Below are positions 1 to 12,415 of a DNA stretch of 64,000 bases, one piece after another. The DNA is from Odontocerum albicorne. Its lineage: Eukaryota > Arthropoda > Insecta > Trichoptera > Odontoceridae. The notes under the pieces are model-generated. The model did not search any database and was not told the origin of the DNA. It was given only the letters and a program-made list of their open reading frames with translations. The position numbers were made by a program, and so were the translations under genes. Numbering within the stretch: the first letter of the stretch is position 1; every line of letters begins with the position of its first letter. The stretch covers positions 19,872,699 to 19,936,698 of the forward strand of contig OX463859.1 in NCBI GenBank assembly GCA_949825065.1, in the 5' to 3' direction.

Positions 1-1100
1 TTTAAAACTGGTTTTTATTCAATAAGTTGTCACGGCCTCTTAGGGAAGAAATTTTTAAGGGTGCCGAAAAATAAGGAAACATTACAAAAAAAATCAGTTC
101 GAAAGAAGTATAGTGATTGATTGTAGTTTTCTGAAAGTAAATTAAAAAGGTGAAATTTTAACTAACCAAAATCGCTTGAATAAACTAATGGTCTTATTTC
201 AATTAAAATAATGTGCCTAGACAAATTTTCCCACGGAAACCAATATTTAAAGCTTGCTTAAAATTTTAAAACAACGCCCTAGGCACATTTTACTTTAAAA
301 AATATTATCCCTGGGATTCAAACTAGTAATTAATTTAAACAGCGTTAGTTGAACAGTTAAAATTAACTTCGTTTTGACCCGTTTGTACCTGAATCGAGGG
401 AAAAATAATCAAATGCGAATACAAAAAAAACTCTTAATTTAAAAGTCGTACTTGCTTTTATTCGTTTCAATTATTGACCAAGCACAATTTTCTGGTTAGT
501 TGAAAATAATTTTCAAGTTGTAATAAAACCACCAGGTTGCACTGTGTATATTACAAATGCGATATACTTCAGCATAATATACAATAAATTATTTACAAAC
601 ATACTGTCACCCCATTCCACAAGGTGGGTAAAGAGGATAGAGCGCCAGACTTTCCCATCTTGATACATATTTTGCCTATTCCACACCTATACAGCTCTTA
701 AACCTTAAGTTTAAATTCATCCGCTATTATTTTTTCCGTATTCTGTAATGTAGTATCATTCTTCTCGTATATACAATATCTTATGTACAAACATTCATTT
801 GGTTTTTTTCAGTCTTATTCCACATTCATGCTTCACTTCTATACATTAAAGTTGTTAGTAAAATACTGTTGTGGGCTATTATCTTAGCAGACTTTGATAC
901 GGTCCGGTTCGTGTATATACGTTTTAGTGACTTATTTACATTATCTCTTATCGCCGTACGCCATAACAATAAATAAGAGATGTCAAAAGATCTCAACCCA
1001 AAACCAGTAATCAAAATGAATTATAGCCCTATATTTAATTAAATTTTAAGAGTAAAATAAAATGTAATTTAAAATAGACACAACGTTATAGAACATGTTA
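1..1100. other. Decayed repeat DNA, no gene
   Basis: Holds a SINE-A tail remnant at about 485-560 (+; aaaaccaccaggttgcactg) and a degenerate LINE 3' end on the minus strand at about 600-760, recognised by the reverse complement of the phrase tctgcctaccccgcaaggg. Nothing else is recognised. Confidence 0.4.
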
Positions 1101-1104
1101 ACAT

Positions 1105-1276
1105 GAGTAGGAGATGTAGTCGAGGAAGACCGAGAAATGTATGGTTGAACCAAGTGAATGAATCTTTGTAAGAAGATGTATAAATATGGAGTAAGCAAAG
1201 GAAGTATGTCATGATAGAACCGTTTGGAAATTTGTCTTCAGTGCCTTACCCAACAAGAGAACAACGTGATGTTATC
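1105..1276 (+). mobile_element. LINE 3' tail fragment
   Basis: Translates to the end of a non-LTR retrotransposon ORF2: the GRGRPRK-W-QV pattern reads here as RGRPRNVWLNQVNE. It is followed by the shared 3' phrase (tgccttacccaacaagagaacaacgtgatg). No reverse transcriptase core is present, so this is a 5'-truncated dead copy. Confidence 0.6.
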
Positions 1277-1399
1277 AGGTAATTATTACTTGTAATAAGC
1301 GTTTTTTTGACCATGTGTAAAATAACCATAGTTCTGTATTTAGCTACGTTTAGTGTTGTTCGTAACTGAAAAGTTCCGTTTGTTGCATTTAACTTCAAT

Positions 1400-1522
1400 T
1401 TCCATGATGGAATCACTTCCAAACAACCAAAAATATTATATCAACGAGGCCTTAAGTGAAAATTTATCTGAGATACTTTTAAAAAAATGGGTATCAGTGG
1501 AAACCCAACCGCAACCAAGATT
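1400..1522 (-). repeat. Degenerate SINE-A copy
   Basis: Carries the SINE-A body in antisense: caaccaaaaatattatatc, gaggccttaagtgaaaa, a T-run-derived poly(A) stretch, then a B-box remnant (aacccaaccgcaacc). The tRNA-like head is mostly lost. Confidence 0.5.
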
Positions 1523-4046
1523 TTTAGTATAATAGTTTAAAAATTGTGACTGATCAAATATTTCCATGCGTAATTATTTTTATAAAAAAAAACAATTATT
1601 TTGGTTTAATATTTGAAAAATTAAATTAAGTTGCGAACAGGTTAACAATGAACTTGCAAATGTCAAATGGCAATAGATAGTTGCCAGAGTTAATTCTCAC
1701 CGTGGGCGATGGATGTAGTTGGAGCGTTTGACAAAGCGCTCAAAACTATTTAGTTGTACCCTGGAGAGGTATGGTATGAGAGGGATGAGAAATAATCGTT
1801 AGTGAAGGGAAATAGGCTAAATTTACAGTTGATACATAGACACATTTTTTGGATACAAAATTACTTAGCTCATAAACATAGATAACGTGTAATGCGAACT
1901 GACAACTTATTTATTATACGAGTATATTACCAACTCATCCAAGGAGGTGCGAAAATAATTATTTAACACTTGTTAATTGTTACACCTACTTATATTTTAT
2001 CCCATTAAGATGTCTTTATGGGATAAATAGAGAGAATCGAGCGCCATACATTCATCGTCTAGCGCCGTAGCTGTAATTATTATATTTTTCATCGCTTTGT
2101 CACAACACGCTCTTCTGTCAATGTGAGTTAGGTTTTCCAGGCATTATAAAATATATTTTTTAAATAAATAAAAGTTAAGGGCTGCAGCGAACGTTACTAG
2201 CGTTATGCATTTAATATGTCAAGAAAAATCAAGTTTTTTTTTGCATTTAATCACTTCAAATATCATCAAAGTGTGTGATATTTCACTTAATAATTATCTT
2301 GCGTTTTTATAGATGTGCAATCAAAATGTTGGAATAATAAAACATTTATTTGTTTTGAAAAAAAAGTACAAAAAATTGATTAGGGTAAAAAATATACGAC
2401 CTAATTCAGTATTGCAGTTGATTACTTTTCAATTGTTACCTTGTCATTTTTCAATTGTTACCCTTCGAGAGTATTGCCGTTGCTCTTGCAGGCTATTGAC
2501 TATTACCTTAGACGTTAGGAAAAAAAAAACAGCTCAACCATCAGTAAAAACCAAAGGCTTCTTAGCGATACATATTTGATTTAAGAAAATACGACCATAT
2601 CACATATTTTCAGAAGATACTTAACTTGTTAAATATAATACATCGGCTTCAAGTGCATGTATTGTTACTTCTTTATAATATTCTTATCTATCCCGCCACC
2701 CCCTCATGTCTTGTCCAAATGTTCAGCGCCTATCCTATCATGAACTCGCGCTCTGCTAAGTAAATATTATTCATTAACTTTTCTAGTTCCCCGCTATTCA
2801 TTTTGTACGTTGTTCATTACTATCTATGGCTCTAGAACCAACTTATAACTTACGTAAGATTTATTCTGTTGTTAGCGTGTTTCAAATAACATTAAAAAAA
2901 TCTGGTTGATGTGGAAAGATGGCCTTTAAGCATTAAACCCGCCACGTTTCACATTGAAATGTAAAAAAAATACAAAGTTCAGAACAGATTTACGTCTTTG
3001 GTAATCTCCTCATACCGACGCATTTATACTTATGTGTACGCATTTGGTGGTATATTATTATGTATAGTATATATGTTTATGTGCGAGTATGAAATTCAAT
3101 GTTTAAAGAATGGTTAACGTATTGTTCACAAAATCAAGTTTATTTTTTTCTCTGCACGTAAATGCCCGGTTTTATGCGGGGTCATCCAGTAAAATGAGTT
3201 TGGTTCAAAAGATACCATTGATAATGTTTTTTTTATTTATATTTTGTCGATAGAACATTAACCAAACATCAATTAATGAATATATAAAGCAAATCATTTC
3301 TAAATTATACTAACAATTAGAATTAAAATTACCAGTGTCCTTTTGATCGAGAAAAAATCACCTATCATCCCATCAATTCATACACGATCCTCTTAAGCCC
3401 TGTTAGCTTGAACTTATGTCCTCATTCAAGTTTGCTACCGTGTTTATACTATCGGCATATTCTCAGTATGATGTTCATTGGTTATTTTTCTTGTTAAATC
3501 AGTTTTAAAAACTCGTTAAAATTACATCTTTCATAATAAGTTAATGATCTTTGAACTATAATATTTTATTAATTTTTTATTATTTAAAACGATAAAAAAT
3601 GAGAGAAAATTACGTAAATTTTCTTGTAAAACCCAAATTTTGATTGTCTTCTAAGTTTTCTTCTTAATTTTCTTTTCAAATTTATAACTTGGCACTATCA
3701 TAAATTTTGATTACACCGCTAAAGGTGGAAATTTTAATTCCGAGGGCAGAATATGAGACTAATGGTTTTTTGAGGAAAAAAATAAGAAAATCAGGAAGAC
3801 ATTGTACGCAGAAAAGCCAAAAAAACATGACATTTTAATTAACTACCCTCTACTTGCTACATTTTTGATTGCGTGGCAAAATAAAAAGCCTTCGCTTCAA
3901 AATTATAATGAGAATAAAAAAAACTGAGAAAAATATATAACAACAAATGTAGGTTAAAATTGATAATCACAAAGGGAATTAATTTTTTCATGCAGCTGGA
4001 GTGTACCGAAGATGTCGTTAGTGTGAAATTTTATTAAGTTTTTATA
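1523..4046. other. AT-rich non-coding DNA
   Basis: No coding, RNA or clear repeat signal. The largest open frame (2313-2579) is low-complexity with no recognisable motif and is not supported as a gene. Confidence 0.5.
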
Positions 4047-4712
4047 TTAAGGAGTGCTTGTACATGATAGCGCAAATATCATCATTTGTTTTAAAAGTGC
4101 TGTACGCAATAGCGCAAATGTTGTCATTTAATTTAGGAGTGCTCATACACAGTGGCACTAATGTCGTCATTTGATTTAGAAGTGCTTATACATAGTGTTG
4201 TAATGTAGTCATTTGATTTAGGAATGCTTGTACACAATGGTGCTAATGTAGTATTGTAATTTTATTTACGAGTGCTTGTACACAGTGGCGCAAATGTTGT
4301 CATTTCATTTTTAAGTGCTTATACATACATAGTGTCGCAATGTAATAATTTGATTTTAGAATGCTTGTACACAATGGTGCTAATGTAGTCATTTAATTAA
4401 CGAATGCTTGTAAACAGTGACACATATGACGTAATTTGCTTTAAAAGTGCTTGTATGCAGTTTCGCAAAGTAGTCATTTGATTAAGAACTGCTTGTACAC
4501 AGTGTCGCAATGTAGCTAACATTTAGGATTTAGGAGTGTTTGTACACAGTGGTGCTAATGTAGTCATATAATTTAAGAGTGCTTATACACAAAAGCCCAA
4601 ATGTCATCATTTGGTTTAGTAGGGTTTTGATACACAGAATCGCACACAATTTTTATTTGATTTAATACACAGTGACGTTGGTATCGTCATTTGATTTTCG
4701 AGTAAAAAAACG
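4047..4712. repeat. Diverged tandem array, unit about 45 bp
   Basis: About 14 copies of a unit with the core gtgcttgtacacagtggcgc followed by an aatgtagtcatttgattta-type half. Copies vary in length and sequence, which points to an old minisatellite. Confidence 0.8.
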
Positions 4713-4796
4713 AAATTATTTTCCGGAAAACCTTTTATAAGCCCCTATTGTACAGATATTGTAATTTTTATAAACTCATTGCGAGCATGTTCTATG

Positions 4797-4994
4797 CTTT
4801 TTTTATTTCCTGGCTAAAACCCCAATTTTGTTAAGAGCATAATACTCTTTAACACGTTCAACCATTTCGCTTCCAAACATCAGCACATTGTCTTTGATGT
4901 TGGTTTTGGAGGTAATTATGAATTTCGTATTATTTATATTCATTTTCAGTCCTTTGTGCTCGCAGTTTGAACTTTTCCAAACAATGTGTAGCAA
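4797..4994 (-). mobile_element. LINE reverse transcriptase fragment
   Basis: The minus strand encodes 63 residues resembling the region after the reverse transcriptase catalytic site: GLKMNINNTKFI (usual form GLKMNxxKTKxM) and ERVKEYYAL (usual VxxYxYLG). Both flanks are lost. The match is to known LINE text by eye. Confidence 0.6.
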
Positions 4995-6054
4995 TATTAA
5001 AAAAAAACATAATTTTAACAGAGACCAATCATATATTTATTTAAATAAAAAAAGGGAAATATAAAGGCAAAATAATGGAAAATTGGAAGAAGACAGTTAA
5101 AAGAAATTAAATTGAGATAAAAGTGTGACTTACAATAAACATAGTAAGACAGACGAAATCCTAGTTTATTGAATTCATGGCTAACGACAGGCAACAAATC
5201 CAGATCGTTATAATTTGAAAGTGTCCACTTAACAAAGTGTCGGCTTGGTAATTGTTGTATTTTTTTCCTTATATTATATAAACTAAAAATTATGGATTCC
5301 AGAAACGCTTTAAGTATTTCAACGAACATTTTTAACTTGTGTCCCAGCTTGTTTCACTAAACACAGATTTCCCCCAGTATGTAAACGAACATTTTCAAAG
5401 ACAATATAAACTAGTTCATTAAACGTTTTCTGACTAAAGGTCTAATTACGTACATTTTAGTACAAATAGATTTTTTAATAGTAAGAATAAAAAAAAATTT
5501 TTGATTATCTAGAAAAAAATATTTGTATTTGATATTGGTTTAAATTTATTAGTTTTTTAAAAAAAAATAACAACTGTAAAAAGCATATGTTTTCAAACAA
5601 AATTTAAACTTTTTGAAAATAGTAATGGGAGCACAGAAAAACTGTTGATACAATACATTTTTGACAATTTATAAAATTGTCACTGAAAAACTTCTTTAAA
5701 AAAAAGATTTAATTTTTAAAGCTTAACATTTTTGGTAAACTAGACTTTATTGGACGTAATTTCTACAAAAAAGGGAGATAAAGCCTGCAGATAATATAAG
5801 GCCTACTTTAAAACTAGTGCATTACTGTGATCAGGCCATTGAGTCTTATTTATCTCGCATCCGTCCCATTTGCCTTACAAAAATACCTCGTTTAATCCAC
5901 AAATCACCGCTGGTCGTAATTTTACAGCAAATATATATATGCGAGTAAACCGATGAAACATACTTGCTGGAGTAGTGAGCAATGAAAATTTTTCAAATAA
6001 ATTTATATTTATTTATTTAATACGACAGAAGGAAATTGTTGTTTAATCAAGTGT
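4995..6054. other. AT-rich non-coding DNA
   Basis: No gene or clear repeat seen. The open frame at 5015-5329 (-) has no recognisable motif. Confidence 0.4.
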
Positions 6055-6200
6055 ATTATATTTTGAAAGAAGGAAATTTTAAATTCAGAGAATTCTTAGA
6101 AGCCGTATGAGAATATTTATGGATGATAGAAGAGATGAAAAGGTGTGGAATGTTTAGCACTCTATCTTTTCTGCCTACATCAAAAGGAATATGTATGTAT
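6055..6200 (+). mobile_element. LINE 3' end fragment
   Basis: Shares with other copies in the window the pattern ttttgaaagaaggaaa, a purine-rich stretch with atttatgga, then ctctatcttttctgcctac and atgtatgtat. No coding capacity remains. Confidence 0.5.
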
Positions 6201-6656
6201 TTTATCTGAACAAATAGTCGTTAGACCTGTAGTTTCACAGTTTTGAAAAATAGCAAAGGGAGAATTTGACGCTATCTCCTCTCTGCTTGCTCCGACATGG
6301 AAACGACATGATGGTATATTAGTACAAAGGTAAAAAATATATCAATTACATGACAATATTACGGAAATCTAAATTAAATTAATGCTTTGATAGCCTATTG
6401 TATAGTATCCTTTTTTTTTGTTTATTGAATGGCAGTTGTTTCGTTACACAATGACCTAGTCAAACTGTTTTACGAAGCTATTGTACGACTAAACAGCTTT
6501 CACTGAGAAAGTAAAGAAAATGAAATATCAAAGCGTTTAATTTTGTTTTTCAAAATGGTCTTTTATTACTTGAAAATTAATAACATTAAAAAGACAATAG
6601 TAAATTATAAAAATTGAATGATCGAACAAGTCATTTGTGATACGTTCACGGAAATT

Positions 6657-6783
6657 CTAGACTCAAGAAAAAAATATAGACTCAAGAAAATTATAGACTC
6701 CAAAAAATTATAGACTCAAGAAAAAATTATAGACTCCAAAAAAATATAGACTCAAGGAAATTATAGACTCAAGAAAAAAAAAC
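6657..6783. repeat. Short tandem array, unit about 18-20 bp
   Basis: Seven copies of tatagactcaagaaaa with variable A-run length, alternating caag and ccaa variants. It lies immediately before a LINE tail. Confidence 0.85.
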
Positions 6784-6794
6784 TAAAAAGCCGG

Positions 6795-7225
6795 ATCAAT
6801 TCTGTAGAAAGACGTGCACTTAGATGAAAACACCGGGTGACAACGTATAACGAAATACGTAATGAAGTGATAAAGGATAATTGTTAACTTAAGGCTGTGT
6901 TAAGATGAAGATGTGTTGAGATGAAGATGAAAAAAAAAAACACTCTAATATGGTTTGAGCACATGGAACGTAAAAATGAAAAAAGATTAAAAACACAAAT
7001 GTACAGTAAAAATTTGAGTGGAAGGAGTGGTAGAGGTAGACCAAGGAAACTGTAGTTGGATCAAGTGGATTACATTTTGAAAGGAAAAAAAGTAAGAAAT
7101 AAGATTAATCGTAGGAGTTGTACATTGTGCATGGGTGTAGATGAGGTAAAAATGCGTGTCTATGGTAGATAAGAAATTCTTGCGCTCAGTCTTCTCTACC
7201 TACCCCATCAGGGGCATGACGTGAT
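6795..7225 (+). mobile_element. LINE ORF2 C-terminal region, broken
   Basis: Translation in shifting frames gives VERRAL, TTYNEIRNEVI, then WFEHMERKNEKR and GRSGRGRPRK, all in the order expected at the C-terminus of a non-LTR reverse transcriptase protein (WFGHxER, GRGRPRK). Stops and frame changes kill it. It ends with the 3' phrase cctaccccatcaggggcatg acgtgatgg. It is one of the longest copies of this LINE tail in the window. Confidence 0.75.
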
Positions 7226-7639
7226 GGTTTGTTTGCAGGTCAGGAAAATCACATTTACCACTATTTATATTGGTTCAAAAAGAGTTTTAATAGGCCTATT
7301 GACTGATTTTTCATCTTGTACTGACTAATATTGACGAATTGTAGGAATAAACTTATGGGTTTCGTGCAATTTGAAGACTCAAAATCTTTCATAATTTATT
7401 GATGGATATAAGCTTTGTGAAAAGCTGTAAATACTTGCATATCCCAGCCTTTGATATGGTATCGATACCCCACCGTACTTATGATGTTATCCACCTAGAA
7501 TTTTCATATCTCCCAAATAGCCAATGGAAATATTTAGCTTGTAATATAGTAATAGACATTCAACCAGTTGTTTTGGTTTATTATTGTACTATATTTAACA
7601 AACTTATTTTAGTTTTAAATGGAAAAAAAAGGTGGGAGA
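7226..7639. other. Unassigned stretch
   Basis: Contains an 82-codon open frame (7399-7647, +) without a recognisable motif. It lies just upstream of a LINE reverse transcriptase remnant and may be the older 5' part of it. Confidence 0.3.
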
Positions 7640-7935
7640 TTCTGTGAGAAATGTGATCACCAGTGCACTTTTTTACCTTATTTAAAATCAGGACGAGACC
7701 AATTCAGGTGCAGTTAGAATTACTAAACTCGAGGGATTTGAAGTAACTAAATAAGTTAAAAAGGGAATCATTGTCCAGGCTGAACTATTCACCATTAATT
7801 AGGAATATATCATGAAAGTAGAATAGTAAAGGTGTAATTGATATTGTAGAAAATAAAAAGTTAGACCTCAGATTTGCTGATGATACTTCTGTGATTGTTG
7901 ACTGTATTGAGTTACAGGTAAACGATTCTTGACTA
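7640..7935 (+). mobile_element. LINE reverse transcriptase palm fragment
   Basis: The sequence encodes VRNVITSALFYLI (typical VRQGCxxSPxLFNLY) and about 60 codons later KLDLRFADDTSVIVD, the Y/F-ADD catalytic motif of reverse transcriptase, followed by a Glu-Leu-Gln. Frameshifts lie between the two blocks. The FADD motif makes the assignment solid; the clade cannot be fixed. Confidence 0.75.
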
Positions 7936-7984
7936 TATTGAGGTACAGGTATTTTGTTATCCAAAGAAAGGATTCTAGTGTGGT

Positions 7985-8200
7985 AAAAATAGTTCGTGTA
8001 TGAGTTTTATTGAACCTTCTTGTGTGGTAGTATTGCCAACCCGTTCGATGACGAACTGTGAGCTATGTGAATCTTAACCCGAAAGCTGGATTAATTAATG
8101 TCTCCCGACCATATGGTTCAATATGTTCATATCTTCAATTGGGATATGTTGAAGGTTACCATACAAATAAACTAATGAATATAGTTATTTCAATGTTGAC
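7985..8200 (+). repeat. SINE-B tail fragment
   Basis: Matches the SINE-B body: agtattgccaacccgttcga, tgacgaactgtgag, then gggatatgttgaaggttacc and catacaaat, in the same order as the 62.0-62.3 kb copy. No tRNA-like head. Confidence 0.55.
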
Positions 8201-8360
8201 ACACTACTATTTGGACGAGCAAGTATACGAGTTTACCCAGCTCACCCAGTTCTGGGATCAATCAACTGATTGGTCTATTTTGAAATAGTAAGTAAATATC
8301 ATAAACATTTCATATTTATTATTTTTGTTTTCTTTTTTCAAATTTACCAATAGGCATACG

Positions 8361-8562
8361 TTAACACTTGCCTCCCTGTGGTGGATAGCAATTCGATTAT
8401 TTGACGTTTTAATACACAATAAAAGGATTTTTATAGCTAATAACAAAAAATAGCCTAGCAGATTTTGCATAATTTGAATTTAAAATATACATTTTTTACT
8501 GGACGCTTAGCGTCCAGTACCGTAGTTGGCGGATTTTTTTAGCACAGTTAGGCAAGTGTTAA
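8361..8562. mobile_element. piggyBac-like MITE with TTAA ends
   Basis: Begins ttaacacttgcct (8361-8373) and ends with its exact reverse complement (8550-8562); similarity extends about 7 bp further inward with two mismatches. TTAA at both edges fits the piggyBac target duplication. A perfect subterminal palindrome (10-bp arms, 3-base loop) sits at 8497-8519. No coding capacity. The superfamily is inferred from TTAA; Kolobok also uses TTAA. Confidence 0.7.
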
Positions 8563-9295
8563 GGTGGTCATACATTTTGAGATGATTTACGATAGCACAT
8601 GCGACTTAAGAGTGATTTTGATCACTCAATGGCTCGGTAGAGAAACATAAAAGATTTATATAAAATTGAGTGAGGAGTGAAGTAAAGTGATCAAAGGGGT
8701 AAGATTTTTTATCTCTCCAAACCTTTTGGCTCTTCCCAAGGCTACCCTATCCGCTCGTCAGTTGGTCCAATTTTATTTCTTAAGCAACATCTATCACAGG
8801 ATCTACTTCGTAACCATCTCATCTTATCTTTTCGTATAAGTTCAGCTATCACCCCTTTTTTCCTAAATCGTAGCGTTTTTCTGCTATTCCTGTAAACCTG
8901 TGATAAATTGGTTTGTGGTGAGAAGCAAAAGTGTTAAATGTTGTGTCTTCTTTACAATCTTGTAAAAATAAAGACTTATGCGTTTTTTTTCAGATTGTAA
9001 CTTTAATTTACGGACACCGTGAAAAGATTAAAGGTATTTTGTTTCAGAGTTATTGAGAATCAGCAGAGGTTTGCGAGAAGATCAGGATCAAACATTGCAC
9101 CTTTCAACAATATTTGAATATTAAACAGTCCACAAGAAAAAAAAAACGATTATTTTGTATTTATAATACCGACCACTAAAGCGTTAAAAATTAAGTAAAG
9201 AACTCTGAGTGCGCAAGAATATAAAAATCTTAGTGCACCAAAAAATTTAAACATTAATATGAATGTCATATACAACTTACATCGTAATTTATTTT
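8563..9295. other. Non-coding DNA
   Basis: No gene, RNA or clear repeat recognised. Confidence 0.4.
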
Positions 9296-9440
9296 ATCAA
9301 ACACTATTTATTCCACTTTTTTGTAACGGTATAACCCTACCACTTTCAAGGCTTTTACCTCATCATCAGGGGAGCACAAACAAGACCGAATTTTGTTCGA
9401 ATTTGTACCTAGATACACGCTTCTAACGGCAAACATTAAG
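9296..9440 (-). repeat. Possible Penelope-like element terminal repeat
   Basis: Reverse strand reads cccctgatgatgaggtaaaa, then ggtagggttataccgttaca and agtggaataaatagtgtt. The same unit occurs as an inverted pair at 34444-34596 and in part at about 29248-29290 (+). Assignment to Penelope-like elements is a guess from the repeat's layout. Confidence 0.4.
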
Positions 9441-10249
9441 GTTGAGGACTGGGGGTGGAGGGAGGGATGAGACAATCTCGGCGAGCAGGGGAGTCTCTTG
9501 GGATACATGTCGATGCACTGACTTAGAAATCTCTAGGACCTCTAATATGTCCAATTTATTTCTGTTACTACTGATATGTAAGAATTTGGCATCATCGATA
9601 GAAAATGTGTGGTTTTTACAGTGACAATAATTAGCAATTTCAGAATAAATTAGAGGATTTGTTAAGGCGGATTTGTGTTAACGAAATCTCTGTTCAAAAG
9701 ATCTTCCTGTCTTTCCTATATAGAAATTATCACAGTCAGCACTTAAAAGTTAACTTGCATCTTACTTACATCTTAAAGTGGTACATACAAACTATTCTTA
9801 TTATTATTAGTTAATTAAGCACTCCATCCTTTACGGAGGATAATTTGTGCCAATAGCAATATGAAGGAAAGGAGGCGTAATAAATTACTGTGGTACTAAA
9901 TATTTAAGGAGTTTTGGACATACAATTCAGATATATGTAACTATAAATTAATAGAGAATTAAGGTCGAGTAGATGGGACATGTTGAACATAGGGGGGGGG
10001 GGGGGATTTAAATTGAGTAAAGATTGTACGTGGCGTGTAGAGGTCACTCAAGGAAAACATTGGCGAAGGTATTTTCATCCATTCCACACGTGCATATAAG
10101 ACTTTATTTTATATGGGTTTTATAACGGTGGCTTGCTATCGGACATTGTTGTATTCTTATCTTACATATGACAGACACGATTTGTTTGGAGGGTTTTATT
10201 TTGTTGAACCAAGGTTAAATTGGTATTTTAACTTGAATGTTTCTATACG
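9441..10249. other. Non-coding DNA with a 14-base G run
   Basis: An uninterrupted run of 14 G lies at 9992-10005. Otherwise nothing recognised. Confidence 0.45.
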
Positions 10250-10500
10250 CAGTGACTTAAATGCTACTAGATTGGATGCATGAGTTACCCATTTGAACCC
10301 CGTGCTGTGCTTCTCCCCTCGAATCCCACAGGCATTTTTTTTTCTTGTAGTATTCGGGGGTATAAGAATACCTATGACTTTGGTCATATATATTCCTTCG
10401 AAATGAGAAAAAAACATGCCGGCGTGCTTAAATCGTTTCACTTTAGTGTGACATCGGATGCAGTATAGGGGTATGGACAGTGAGTTTGTTGGTGTGAAAT
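10250..10500 (+). repeat. SINE-C copy
   Basis: Near-parallel to the 20415-20645 copy: acccatttgaaccccgtgct (B-box position), tctcccctcgaatcccacag, gtattcgggggtat, acctatgactttggtcatat, catgccggcgtgct, tgtgacatcggatgcagta. The tRNA-like head is weaker here than in the second copy. Confidence 0.7.
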
Positions 10501-11615
10501 AGCTCACTCATTTAAAGAAGTCATAAAGAGAGAGAAACAAAAACTCCAAGACACAACTTCACTTTCCAACTGAATTGACGTTGAAATGGCGAGGGGATTC
10601 TCGACTACTAGGCCCAGCAACGACAAAGGCTGGTGGATTTACTTTCAGACTTTTTTTCCTCTTTAACTGTTATGTATATTATATGCTGCTAATCGTAAAT
10701 TCTTATAGCAATGAAAAAAAATGTTTTTTTAAAAAAACTCTGGCTTACAAAAGGATGTAATAAATTATACCTGACGGTCGTCTTGACACTTTGATCTCCT
10801 TGCTATCGGAACTTTGGGTTTGAGGTGTCAAGACTTTATGCTTTCTTAATTGCAAAGCAAAAAACCAATATAAACACATGTGTAATCAATCCACAGGAAG
10901 ACTGACAATCGCACTCGATCATTAGGAATTACCTATCGTATTCTGTCCAAGAGATTACATTTTTACAGAAGTAGTTCTCCCGATGTTCATAAGGGTGTGA
11001 GGGAAATGACACAAGCTGAGGGAGGTTCTGCGATGTCCCCTTGTAGAGCAATAAGCTGTCCTGAAGTACCTTTTTATGTTTCCTTTGTACTTCTGTGTCC
11101 TTTCGAATTTTGGGAGGTTCTATGTGAGCGAGTACAGGAAGTCAAAGGAGCTGAGTGGTTTTCAGTGTCCTACTAATTATGCGCATCAATACTACTTACA
11201 TTCAAATAATTAATGGAATACAAAAAAAATTAAATCCTTTAAAGAGAAAAAAAATAACAAGTATAAATAAATGTATTCAATAAGTTTATTTCAAACGATT
11301 TTCTTCTTAGTATCAATATGAAAAAAAAAAACGTTTTGAAGACTTTTAAAATTCAGTTTTCCGACGTTTATTCAGTTAATATGTTGATTGAAAGTTTTTT
11401 TTTGTATGGCAATATTCAACATATCCAAAATCATAGTACGGATACATTGAACAGCGTGGTTGAGAGACAATATAAGCTTTGATCTCGATAATCAAGCATT
11501 CGGTTTTAGAACCACTAAAATATGCATGTGACTCACAGATCTCCATCGTTTATGATGGAAACACTAGAGACTGAGATTGTCTATTGGCCTTTCCAGTTCA
11601 CCGCTCCTCTTTTTT
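10501..11615. other. Non-coding DNA
   Basis: Holds a hairpin with 10-bp arms (gtcttgacac, 10780-10789 and 10825-10834) and a somewhat GC-richer block at about 10970-11180 with gggaggttct twice. Neither is recognised as a known feature. Confidence 0.35.
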
Positions 11616-12022
11616 TACGTTGTCGTTTACTGTCCATGCAGTGAGACTCTGGAATAAATTACAAACCAATATAAGACTCGCTCCGTCCTTGGCATGCTTT
11701 AAAAAGCGACTGAAAAGACTCTTAATTTCTAGTCAGTAAAACAAAGTCTTTCATTCCTGATTTTTCTTTTCCTTTCCTCTCCACTATTCCTTCCTTTTCT
11801 TTTGATTGATGATATCTCACTTTATATAAAAAAGAATATTCGGGTGATTGTCCGTCTTTGTGGCGTTCGTGGGTGTATGCTCACATATGGGGTTATGGAT
11901 AGTCATTTGAATGATTTATACGACCACGTAACTGGCTTCTTTTACTTTTGTCTGAATGGTTGGGAGAGATTGGCGCCAGGTTATAGTTGCAATAAAAGTG
12001 TTAAAATAAAAATAAATAAATT
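11616..12022 (+). mobile_element. LINE 3' end (CR1/Jockey-like C-terminus plus 3' UTR)
   Basis: The frame ending at TAA 11737-11739 encodes VRLWNKLQTNIRLAPSLACF and then KKRLKRLLIS, the usual C-terminus of CR1/Jockey-type reverse transcriptases (LWNxLPxxIR, SxxxFKxxLKxxL). A 3' UTR follows and ends near 12022 in a TAAA-rich tail (aaaataaaaataaataaatt). It is 5'-truncated. This LINE differs from the GRGRPRK family seen elsewhere in the window. Confidence 0.75.
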
Positions 12023-12227
12023 AATAGAGACAACAACATTCACACAAGAAAAGCACCTGTGAGTATTGGTATCAATGAACTTTGTACCCAGCCTAGGCCT
12101 AATTTCCTTTTTTGGTTCCCACCTAAAATCAAACCGAGTATCTAACTAATTACAAAGATCACTGGTCTGAAAGCTGAATAAGGTTTTTTTTCCAAAGTTT
12201 GCTACAAATTTCGCATTTTTAACTTTT

Positions 12228-12415
12228 GTTATATACAGTACAACTTAGTGGTTTTATTGTTATATACAGTACAACTTGGTGGTTTTATTGTTATATACAG
12301 TACAACTTGGTGGTTTTATTGTTATATACAGTACAACTTGGTGGTTTTATTGTTACAACAGTACAACTTGGTGGTTTTATTATTATATACAGTACAACTT
12401 GGTGGTTGTATTGGC
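12228..12415 (-). repeat. 31-bp minisatellite made of SINE-A tail
   Basis: Six copies, period 31 (starts at 12228, 12259, 12290, 12321, 12352 and a final partial one), unit core atacagtacaacttggtggt followed by ttta. This is the SINE-A 3' tail in antisense (compare gtatacagtacaacctggtg at 38.84 kb). The open frames across it are a by-product of the repeat. Confidence 0.85.
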
